9,905 nt of DNA from Alphaproteobacteria bacterium (GTDB taxonomy: Bacteria; Pseudomonadota; Alphaproteobacteria; Sphingomonadales; Sphingomonadaceae), in contig JAQGLH010000377.1 in assembly GCA_028293005.1 (NCBI GenBank), positions 1-9,905 on the forward strand, read 5' to 3'. Every line of letters starts with the position of its first letter. Positions within the stretch are counted from its first letter, which is position 1. The notes beneath the pieces are model-generated. The model was not told where the DNA came from. It searched no databases and saw only the letters and a program-made list of their open reading frames with translations. Shown here one piece after another: positions 1-6,206 of this stretch. Both the position numbers and the translations under genes were made by a program.

Positions 1-2
1 TC

Positions 3-593
3 CGCCAGGCTCTTGCAGCGGCGCGCAAGTTGCCGCCCCCGATGCGGCGGGCAGGCATCGTCCCCAAGCCAAGGCCATCGCGTTTGCGCGAGGTCGAGGC
101 CGTGCTTGCCCGCCTCGAGCCGAAGCCGGTTGCGCAGCCAGGCAAGCGGTCACGCCCGGCGCTGGCACAGGCGAAGGCGCGCAAGACGCCGGTTAAAGCC
201 GAAGCGGAACCCGCGCTGGCGGAAGCGCTGGCCAGAGCGAAAGCGCCCCAGGCGAAGCAAGCCTCCGAGATTGCCGACGCTTCACCGAAGATGCCCGCTG
301 TTTCCCGCGCTGCGGCGCCCGCCGCGGGCGCGGCGCGTTCCGGCTGCAGTCCTGCCCTGGCGCGGAGCGCGTTTCTGGTCTGCTCGGACCGCCGCCTGTC
401 GGCGCTCGATCGACGGACGTCTTCGCTGCAGGCTGCCGCGATGAGCGACGCCGACGGCGGGACTCGAGCGGAGCTCTGGCGCACCCGCGGCCGCTTTATC
501 AACTGGCGTGACCGATGTCGGAACGAGGCCTGTATCGAGAGCGCCTATCTCGACCGCATCGCCGAGATCCGCGAGATCATGGCGGAGCAATAG
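3..593 (+). CDS. C-terminal part of a protein with an LprI-like (DUF1311-type) domain; 5' end outside the window
   Basis: The reading frame is open to the left edge of the window, so the true start is not visible. About 196 residues can be read. The first ~110 are rich in Ala, Lys, Pro and Arg and look low-complexity, like a linker or disordered spacer. The last ~80 residues look like the small LprI/DUF1311 domain: a Cys at 345-347, CSD at 381-389 followed by a Leu-x-x-Leu-Asp pattern, then RDRC and a final ACIESAYLDRI segment with Cys codons at 516-518 and 531-533. In this family (lysozyme-inhibitor LprI and many uncharacterised periplasmic proteins) the cysteines form disulfides, so export is likely, but any signal peptide would lie upstream of the window. 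The function is not known. The gene ends 101 bp before dnaE on the same strand, and nothing links the two functionally. The domain call rests on pattern recognition only. Confidence 0.6.
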   Translation, partial: RQALAAARKLPPPMRRAGIVPKPRPSRLREVEAVLARLEPKPVAQPGKRSRPALAQAKARKTPVKAEAEPALAEALARAKAPQAKQASEIADASPKMPAVSRAAAPAAGAARSGCSPALARSAFLVCSDRRLSALDRRTSSLQAAAMSDADGGTRAELWRTRGRFINWRDRCRNEACIESAYLDRIAEIREIMAEQ

Positions 594-694
594 CCAGGAT
601 CCTCCCCGACCTGGAAGAACAAGGTTCCTCGATTCCTGTGGAAAAGCCGGCGTCGCCGGTTCCCTTCGGGGCCCGCACGGCCCATAAAGTAACC
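594..694 (+). promoter_or_regulatory. dnaE leader region with short GC-rich hairpins and no clear Shine-Dalgarno
   Basis: This is the noncoding gap between the LprI-like gene and dnaE. It holds three short inverted repeats: CCGGC/GCCGG around a 3-nt loop (647-659), CCC/GGG closing a UUCG tetraloop (662-671), and GGGCC/GGCCC around a 5-nt loop (669-683). The last two share bases 669-671 and cannot form together. The ten or so bases before the ATG at 695 read ATAAAGTAACC, which is a poor ribosome binding site. I see no convincing -35/-10 pair. In GC-rich DNA such short stems can occur by chance, so a regulatory role or a terminator for the upstream gene is only a possibility. Confidence 0.25.
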
Positions 695-3600
695 ATGGCC
701 GAGCCTTACGTCCCGCTGCGAATCTTCTCCTGCTACACGATGCTCGAAGGCGCGATCGAGCCGAAGGCGATCGCCAAGCGCGCCAAGCAGCTCGACCTTC
801 CGGCGGCGGCGCTGACCGACCGCAATGGTCTCTACGCCGCGATGCCATTCAACGATGCCTGCTTCGCCGAGGGCGTGCAGCCGATCATCGGTGCGATGCT
901 CGCCGTCGCTCGCCCCAATGCGCGGCCGGGCACGCCTGACGGCAAGCCGCCGTTGCTCGATTGGCTCGCGCTCTATGCCCAGGACGAAGCGGGCTACCAG
1001 AATCTGTGCGCTCTGGTGTCGGACGCGCACCTCGGCCGCCCCGTCGAGGATGCCGCGCATGTCGCGTTCGATACGCTCGAAGGGCGGACTGGCGGACTTA
1101 TCGCGCTGACTGCGGGCGGGGAGGGCGCGCTTGCGCGGCTGATCGCCGAGGGCCAGGTTCAGTCCGCGCATCACTATCTGGATCGGCTCGAAACGCTGTT
1201 CGCCGGACGCCTCTATATAGAGCTTTGCCGACGCGGGGATGCGACCGAGGAGAATGCCGAACAGGCGCTGATCGACCTCGCTTATGCGCGAGATCTGCCG
1301 CTCGTCGCCACCAACCCCGCCTGTTACGCCGATGCCGCCTTCCACCAGGCGCACGACGCGATGCTGTGCATCGCCCAATCCAGCCAGATCGATCGCGACG
1401 ATCGCGTGAAATCATCGCCCGAAGCCTGGATCAAGCCGCCCGCGGAGATGCGTGCGCTGTTCGAGGATATTCCGGAGGCGATCGACAATACGTCGGTGAT
1501 CGCGCGCCGCTGCGCCGTCGGTGCCCCCAAGCGCAAGCCGATACTGCCCAGCCTCGCCGGCAATGTCGAGGCCGAGGCCGAGCAGCTTCGCCGCGATGCG
1601 CGTAACGGGCTCGAGGCACGCCTCGCCACTTATGAGAATCTCGGCACGGAGGAACGGGAGGGCTATTTCAAGCGGCTCGACTATGAGGTCGAGATCATCG
1701 CCGGCATGGGCTTTCCGGGCTATTTCCTGATCGTCGCCGACTTCATCAAATGGGCCAAGGAAAATGACATTCCGGTCGGGCCGGGCCGCGGTTCCGGCGC
1801 CGGCTCGGTGGTCGCCTGGGCGCTCACCATCACCGATCTCGATCCGATCCGACTCGGCCTGCTGTTCGAGCGCTTCCTCAACCCGGAACGCGTGTCGATG
1901 CCCGACTTCGACATCGATTTTTGCGAAACCCGCCGTGGCGAGGTGATCCGCTACGTCCAGCAGCGTTACGGCACCGACAAGGTGGCGCAGATCATCACCT
2001 TCGGGAAGCTCAAGGCGCGCGCGGTGCTCAAGGACACCGGCCGCGTGCTGCAGATGAGCTACGGCCAGGTCGACCGGCTCGCCAAGGCGATCCCCAACCA
2101 CCCGACCGATCCCTGGACGCTCAACCGCGCGCTGAACGGCGTTTCGGAGCTTGCCGCCGAATATAAGAACGATCTCGCCGTCCGCCGCCTGTTCGATCTT
2201 GCGATGAAGCTCGAAGGACTGCCGCGCCATAGCTCGACCCATGCCGCCGGCGTTGTGATCGGCGATCGGCGCCTCGACGAGCTGGTGCCGCTCTACCGCG
2301 ATCCGCGCTCGGACATGCCGGTCACCCAGTTCGACATGAAATATGTCGAGGCGGCGGGGCTCGTGAAGTTCGACTTCCTTGGCCTCAAGACCTTGTCGGT
2401 GCTGCAGAAAGCGGTGCAGATGCTCGCCCGCCGCGGGATCGAGGTTGATCTGGCGCGCCTCGCCTGGGACGATCCCGAAGTCTACAAATTGCTCCAACGC
2501 GGCGAGACCGTCGGCGTGTTCCAGCTCGAATCCGAGGGCATGCGCCGCACGCTCGCGGCGGTGAAACCGACCAGCTTCGAGGATATCATCGCGCTCGTCT
2601 CGCTCTACCGGCCGGGCCCCATGGACAATATTCCGATGTTCGGCGCGCGTAAGAACGGGCGCGAGCCGATCGATTATCCGCACTCAATGCTCGAGGAGGT
2701 GCTCAGGGAGACTTACGGCATCTTCGTCTATCAGGAGCAGGTGATGGAAGCGGCGCGGGTGCTCGCCGGCTACAGCCTCGGTGAGGCCGATTTGCTGCGC
2801 CGCGCGATGGGCAAGAAGATCAAGAGCGAGATGGACGCGCAGCGCGAGCGCTTCGTCACCGGCTGCGCCGCGCATGCGATCGAGCGTCCCAAGGCAAACG
2901 AATTGTTCGATTTGATCGACAAGTTCGCCGGCTACGGCTTCAACAAGAGCCACGCCGCCGCTTATGCGTTGATCGCCTACCAGACCGCTTGGCTGAAGGC
3001 GCATCATCCGGTCGAATTCTACGCCGCCTCGATGTGCTTCGACATGACGCAGACCGACAAGCTGGGGATCTTCACCGACGACATGCGGCGGCTCGGGATT
3101 GCCTGCCTGCCGCCCGACATCAACGCCAGCGAAGCCGAGTTTGCGGTTGAAGTCCTTGGCGAAGCGCATGGCGCCGGCGATGCTGGGTCCCACGCCGTAC
3201 GCTATGCGCTCGGCGCGCTGAAGGGCGTCGGCGAAAAGGCGATGGAGCAATTGGTCGACGAACGGCGCGCCAACGGCCGCTTCGACTCCCTCGACGATTT
3301 CGCCGAGCGCGTCGACCCGCGGGTGCTCAACCGCCGCCAACTCGAAAGCCTCGCCGCCGCCGGGGCATTCGATGGCGTAGCGAGGGAGCGGGCCGCGGTG
3401 TTCGCCGCGGCCGAGACGATCCTCGCCCATGCCTCGAGTGCCGCCGATGCGCGAGTCAGCGGGCAGGGCGGGCTGTTCGGCGAAGGCGGCTCGAACGTCG
3501 TCCCGATTCGCATGCCGGCCTCCGCCAGCTGGACGCTCGCGCAGCGCATGGCGCAGGAGAAGGAAGCGTTCGGCTTCTATTTCTCGGCGCATCCGATCGA

Positions 3601-4207
3601 TCACTATCGCCATCTCGCCGAAGCGCATGGCGCGAAGAATTTCGCCGATCTCGGCGCGTTGCCGGCGCCGGCCGACGGCGGCCGCTCGGCATCGGTGATG
3701 GCCGCTCTGGTCGAGGATGCACGCTGGCGCACTTCGGCGCGCGGCCGCCGCTATCTGCTCTCGACGATGTCCGATGCATCCGGGCAGTTCGTCGCCACCG
3801 TGTTCGACGATGCGGTCGCCGCGCAGATCGAGGATGCCGCCAAGGCGGGTGCCTGCGGCTTGCTCAACGTGGAGCTCGACCGGCGGCCCGGCGAGGAGAC
3901 CCCGCGAGTCACCGTCAAGAGCATCCAGTCGTTCGAGAGCCTGTCGAAGCGCACCCGGCTCCAGCTCGAGGTCGAGATCGAAGATGAAATGGTGTTACCG
4001 CTGCTCGCCGCCGCGATCGCCGGCGAGCGCGGCGGCAATGGCCAGCTGAAATTGCGCGTGGCGATGCCGGGCGGCCACGCCGATCTGGTGCTCGGCCGCG
4101 ATCTCAAGCTCGACGCCGAAATGGCGGCGCGCATCGAGCGCATCGAAGGCGTGACCGCGGTCCGGCTGGCGGTTGCCGAAGCTCCCCGGCTGGCGCTGGT
4201 TTCCTGA
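695..4207 (+). CDS. dnaE: DNA polymerase III subunit alpha (DnaE1, replicative catalytic subunit)
   Basis: 1170 aa, close to the ~1160 aa of E. coli DnaE. It is the 5'-3' polymerase of the replicative holoenzyme. An N-terminal PHP domain (about residues 8-280) is followed by the Pol III alpha palm/fingers core. The core holds RGSGAGS and PDFDIDF with catalytic Asp404 and Asp406, and the third carboxylate Asp560 in KFDFLGL (E. coli D401, D403, D555). A helix-hairpin-helix segment ALKGVGEKA lies near residue 845. QGGLF at 924-928 fits the internal beta-clamp binding motif, and an OB-fold covers roughly 995-1085. The first PHP His is replaced (RIFSCYT, Phe11), as in other proteobacterial alphas with an inactive PHP domain. 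The frame stays open upstream to 515, but that part overlaps the preceding gene; ATG 695 gives MAEPYVPLRIF, the usual family N-terminus. The motifs and length point to DnaE1 rather than the mutagenic DnaE2/ImuC. Confidence 0.97.
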   Translation: MAEPYVPLRIFSCYTMLEGAIEPKAIAKRAKQLDLPAAALTDRNGLYAAMPFNDACFAEGVQPIIGAMLAVARPNARPGTPDGKPPLLDWLALYAQDEAGYQNLCALVSDAHLGRPVEDAAHVAFDTLEGRTGGLIALTAGGEGALARLIAEGQVQSAHHYLDRLETLFAGRLYIELCRRGDATEENAEQALIDLAYARDLPLVATNPACYADAAFHQAHDAMLCIAQSSQIDRDDRVKSSPEAWIKPPAEMRALFEDIPEAIDNTSVIARRCAVGAPKRKPILPSLAGNVEAEAEQLRRDARNGLEARLATYENLGTEEREGYFKRLDYEVEIIAGMGFPGYFLIVADFIKWAKENDIPVGPGRGSGAGSVVAWALTITDLDPIRLGLLFERFLNPERVSMPDFDIDFCETRRGEVIRYVQQRYGTDKVAQIITFGKLKARAVLKDTGRVLQMSYGQVDRLAKAIPNHPTDPWTLNRALNGVSELAAEYKNDLAVRRLFDLAMKLEGLPRHSSTHAAGVVIGDRRLDELVPLYRDPRSDMPVTQFDMKYVEAAGLVKFDFLGLKTLSVLQKAVQMLARRGIEVDLARLAWDDPEVYKLLQRGETVGVFQLESEGMRRTLAAVKPTSFEDIIALVSLYRPGPMDNIPMFGARKNGREPIDYPHSMLEEVLRETYGIFVYQEQVMEAARVLAGYSLGEADLLRRAMGKKIKSEMDAQRERFVTGCAAHAIERPKANELFDLIDKFAGYGFNKSHAAAYALIAYQTAWLKAHHPVEFYAASMCFDMTQTDKLGIFTDDMRRLGIACLPPDINASEAEFAVEVLGEAHGAGDAGSHAVRYALGALKGVGEKAMEQLVDERRANGRFDSLDDFAERVDPRVLNRRQLESLAAAGAFDGVARERAAVFAAAETILAHASSAADARVSGQGGLFGEGGSNVVPIRMPASASWTLAQRMAQEKEAFGFYFSAHPIDHYRHLAEAHGAKNFADLGALPAPADGGRSASVMAALVEDARWRTSARGRRYLLSTMSDASGQFVATVFDDAVAAQIEDAAKAGACGLLNVELDRRPGEETPRVTVKSIQSFESLSKRTRLQLEVEIEDEMVLPLLAAAIAGERGGNGQLKLRVAMPGGHADLVLGRDLKLDAEMAARIERIEGVTAVRLAVAEAPRLALVS

Positions 4208-4247
4208 GGACCCGCGCCCGCAGCGGCTGGAGACGCCCGCGCGCATC

Positions 4248-4868
4248 TTACGGGAAGACCGCGCCCTCGGTGGTGCCGTGGCGGGTTGCGCGGTCATAGT
4301 CGATGTCGCGCTGGGCGATCGCGCGCACGGCTGCCGCGGCCGCCGATGCGGCGCCGGCGCAATCGCTTGCCCTGATCGCTGCGGCGACGTCGCGGCGGTG
4401 CTCGTAGGCATAACGGACATGGCGCGACTCATGCGCCTCGACGGCGGCGATGAACCTGCGCCAGCGCGCGAGCAGCTCGGGCGCCAGCTCGCTCTGGGTC
4501 ACGAGCCTCGGCAGCTGGATCCGCGCGCCGAAATCGATCGAGGGGTTCGCCAGGTCGCAGCCGCCGCCGCCGCGTGCGCGCCAGCCCCAGCGCATCGACC
4601 AGCTGCTGAGCGCGGCGACGCTCGTCCCGTCGTTGGGATCGCGCGGCTGCCGCGCGTCGAGCGAGCGCCTGATCTCGTCGATGGTCCGGCCCGAGACGTC
4701 GTAATAAGCGAATGTGAGGTTCGGCACGCCGGCGAACGCCAATGGCGGCCTGGTGCTTGGCACACGCGGCTGCTCCGCGCACGCGGGGGTCGCCAAGACG
4801 CAGAGCAGCGCCCCCGCGAAACCAAGCGCGGTACGAAAGGGAAGGCAGGGCGAGGAGCGCGCGTGCAT
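4248..4868 (-). CDS. DUF922 family protein, putative secreted Zn-dependent protease
   Basis: 206 aa. The N-terminus is a Sec-type signal peptide: basic and polar residues 1-12, a hydrophobic stretch about 13-27, and cleavage likely after ATPACA (residue 31), so the protein should act in the periplasm or outside. The mature part has the layout of DUF922 (PF06037, described as predicted secreted zinc-dependent protease): an early YYDVSGRTIDEIRRSL segment, a central SMRWGW strand, an IQLPRL strand, and HESRH at residues 146-150, which is a zincin HExxH motif. YDRATRHG lies near the C-terminus. Cys104 and Cys170 could form a disulfide. No substrate is known for the family. The gene is convergent with dnaE, with 40 bp between stops, and starts 89 bp after the radical SAM gene on the same strand, so co-transcription is possible unless the hairpin between them terminates. 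The ATG at 4868 places the signal peptide correctly; the ribosome binding site is weak. Confidence 0.8.
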   Translation of the reverse strand: MHARSSPCLPFRTALGFAGALLCVLATPACAEQPRVPSTRPPLAFAGVPNLTFAYYDVSGRTIDEIRRSLDARQPRDPNDGTSVAALSSWSMRWGWRARGGGGCDLANPSIDFGARIQLPRLVTQSELAPELLARWRRFIAAVEAHESRHVRYAYEHRRDVAAAIRASDCAGAASAAAAAVRAIAQRDIDYDRATRHGTTEGAVFP

Positions 4869-4917
4869 GATCTCTGGTTAGGGCCAACGCCATCGTTCAT
4901 CAACGCCGTCGAGCATT

Positions 4918-4938
4918 GGCGGGCCCGGGCAACCCGCC
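4918..4938 (-). terminator. Candidate hairpin between the radical SAM and DUF922 genes
   Basis: Perfect 6-bp arms GGCGGG (4918-4923) and CCCGCC (4933-4938) enclose a 9-nt loop that itself contains the palindrome CCCGGG. The hairpin begins 20 nt after the minus-strand stop of the radical SAM gene. No T-tract follows on the minus strand, so it is not a canonical intrinsic terminator. It could be a weak terminator, an mRNA-stabilising hairpin, or chance in GC-rich DNA. Confidence 0.3.
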
Positions 4939-4957
4939 GCGACGGTGTCGCCCAAGT

Positions 4958-6034
4958 TCAGAATAGCCGTAGTTGAGGTCCCTGCGGCGGCTCGAACAGG
5001 TCCGTGCGAAGCACGATCTTCGCCTTGTTGAGCCCATGCTTGGCCGTGGCGATCTTGAACCGCGTCGCCAGCAGCTCCGCCCAGGGGCCAGAGCCCCGCA
5101 TGCGGCTGAACCAATTGGGGTCGTTGTCGCGGCCGCCGCGCAGCGACTGGATGATCGCCATCACCTTGTTGGCGCGGTCGGGATAATGTTCGTCGAGCCA
5201 GGCGCGGAACAAGGGCGCGACCTCATGGGGAAGGCGCACCGGAATGTAGAAGCAGCCCGTCGCGCCCGCTTCGGCGGCCGCCGCGACGATGGCCTCGATC
5301 TCGTGGTCGGTGACCGCCGGCACGACCGGTGCGATCGCGACGTGGGCGGGCACGCCGGCCTCGCTCAGGGATTTGACCGCGGCGAGCCTTTTCTTCGCCG
5401 AAACCGCGCGCGGCTCCAGCGTGCGCGAGACTTCGGGGGTGAGCGAGGTCACCGACAGCGCCACGCAGACCAGGCCCTGCGCCGCCATCGGCGCGAGCAG
5501 GTCGAGATCGCGCAGCACGCGGTCGGACTTGGTGGTGATCATCAACGGGTGGCGGGTCTCGGCGAGCACTTCGACGACCGCGCGGGTGATGCGCCAGCGT
5601 GCCTCGATCGGCTGATAGGGATCGGTGTTGGTTCCCATCGCGATCGGCGACGCCTTGTAGCCGGGCTTCGACAGCTCGGCGCGCAGCAAGTTCGCCGCGT
5701 CCGGCTTGGCGAACAGTTTCGATTCGAAATCGAGCCCCGGCGAGAGGTCATGGAAAGCGTGCGTCGGACGCGCGAAGCAATAGATGCAGCCGTGCTCGCA
5801 GCCGCGATAGGGATTGATCGAGCGGTCGAAGCCGACGTCGGGCGAGCTGTTCCTGGCCAGGATCGTCTTGGGTTTCTCGATCGTGACGGTGGTGCGCAGC
5901 GGCGGCGGCCCGCCGTCGAGCTCGTCGCGCGCGTCGAGCCAATCGCCGTCCGGCTCGCGCGCCGCCAGTCCGAAGCGGGTCGGCGTCCGATTCTCGGGGG
6001 CCCCGCGGCCGCGGCGTGCATCGGGTAGTTTCAC
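4958..6034 (-). CDS. PA0069-type radical SAM protein (SplB/COG1533 group)
   Basis: 358 aa from the GTG at 6034. The radical SAM cluster motif is CX3CX2C, seen as GCEHGCIYC (Cys79, Cys83, Cys86), which holds the 4Fe-4S cluster that cleaves S-adenosylmethionine. It is followed by FARPTHAFHDLSPGLDFESK. The N-terminal RRGRGAPENRTPTRF and the later GTNTDPYQPIE and MITTKS segments are typical of the PA0069 family. That family is grouped with spore photoproduct lyase-like 'DNA repair photolyases' (COG1533), but its reaction is not established as far as I know. Start choice: the frame extends to a TTG at 6076, but that codon overlaps the candidate LexA site, and the family normally begins shortly before RGRGA, so GTG 6034 fits better even though no Shine-Dalgarno is visible. 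A LexA-type operator lies 26 bp upstream. The DUF922 gene follows 89 bp downstream. Confidence 0.85.
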   Translation of the reverse strand: MKLPDARRGRGAPENRTPTRFGLAAREPDGDWLDARDELDGGPPPLRTTVTIEKPKTILARNSSPDVGFDRSINPYRGCEHGCIYCFARPTHAFHDLSPGLDFESKLFAKPDAANLLRAELSKPGYKASPIAMGTNTDPYQPIEARWRITRAVVEVLAETRHPLMITTKSDRVLRDLDLLAPMAAQGLVCVALSVTSLTPEVSRTLEPRAVSAKKRLAAVKSLSEAGVPAHVAIAPVVPAVTDHEIEAIVAAAAEAGATGCFYIPVRLPHEVAPLFRAWLDEHYPDRANKVMAIIQSLRGGRDNDPNWFSRMRGSGPWAELLATRFKIATAKHGLNKAKIVLRTDLFEPPQGPQLRLF

Positions 6035-6059
6035 CGGGTGAGGAATGCACAGTCGGTGA

Positions 6060-6074
6060 GAACATAGCAAGAAC
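6060..6074 (-). promoter_or_regulatory. Candidate LexA (SOS) operator, GTTC-N7-GTTC
   Basis: On the minus strand the sequence is GTTC-TTGCTAT-GTTC, a perfect match to the direct-repeat SOS box GTTCN7GTTC known for LexA in Rhodobacter, Caulobacter, Rhizobium and other alphaproteobacteria. It ends 25 bases before the GTG start of the radical SAM gene, in the only noncoding gap upstream of it, which is a normal position for a repressor site over a promoter. An extended -10-like TGCTATGTT overlaps the operator (6069-6061), though no good -35 pairs with it. No other gene starts near this site on either strand. The function is inferred from the motif and its position. Confidence 0.6.
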
Positions 6075-6125
6075 AAATGCTCGCCGCTCTCTCGACGCGC
6101 AGGAGCGGGCTGGAGTGAGCAGAAC

Positions 6126-6156
6126 CGAGAGGGGTGTGAGAGAGAAATTCCTCTCG
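6126..6156. repeat. Inverted repeat with 7-bp arms
   Basis: CGAGAGG (6126-6132) and CCTCTCG (6150-6156) are perfect inverted arms around a 17-nt spacer. An alternative, shorter pairing uses GAGAG (6140-6144) and CTCTC (6151-6155) around an AAATTC loop. The right arm overlaps the first three bases of the adjacent 22-bp palindrome, so the two structures compete at their edge. Confidence 0.4.
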
Positions 6157-6175
6157 CAACGCGCGCGCGTTGCGA
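6154..6175. repeat. 22-bp perfect palindrome with alternating CG core
   Basis: The half-site TCGCAACGCGC (6154-6164) is followed directly by its exact reverse complement (6165-6175), with no spacer and no mismatch. The centre is an uninterrupted alternating CG tract flanked by AAC/GTT. It lies 32 nt beyond the minus-strand stop of the lytic transglycosylase and about 80 bp upstream of the LexA-type site. In RNA it would form a stem of roughly 9 bp with a small loop. It may be part of a terminator, a dimeric protein binding site, or a Z-DNA-prone element; the sequence does not decide between these. Confidence 0.7.
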
Positions 6176-6194
6176 CGGTCAGCCCTCGACCGTC
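6174..6194 (-). terminator. Candidate terminator hairpin after the lytic transglycosylase gene
   Basis: Perfect 7-bp arms GACGGTC (6174-6180) and GACCGTC (6188-6194) enclose a 7-nt loop. The hairpin begins 12 nt after the minus-strand TAA of the lytic transglycosylase and overlaps the 22-bp palindrome by two bases. The position suits the end of the glycosylase-transglycosylase operon. No T-run follows, so intrinsic termination is uncertain; Rho-dependent termination or 3'-end protection are alternatives. Confidence 0.45.
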
Positions 6195-6206
6195 CACTGC
6201 CGCCGC

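Noticed and set aside
617..627. GAAC-N3-GTTC inverted repeat upstream of dnaE as a possible LexA site
   Set aside because: The alphaproteobacterial box is a direct repeat with 7-base spacing and the Gram-positive box has a 4-base spacer; this has neither, and the arms do not extend beyond 4 bp.
515..694. Upstream extension of the dnaE frame by 60 residues
   Set aside because: It overlaps the end of the LprI-like gene and resembles no known alpha subunit N-terminus; ATG 695 gives the family start.
1412..2683. Long minus-strand open frames inside dnaE (also 545-1378 and 2684-3628)
   Set aside because: They are antisense to well-supported catalytic coding sequence, are typical of high-GC genes, and show no recognisable domain.
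4208..4247. Shared terminator between the convergent dnaE and DUF922 genes
   Set aside because: The 40-bp gap has no perfect stem of useful length and no T- or A-tract on either strand.
4973..6028. Plus-strand open frame of 351 residues opposite the radical SAM gene
   Set aside because: Arginine- and glutamine-rich antisense shadow without any domain; the opposite strand has the CX3CX2C motif and family segments.
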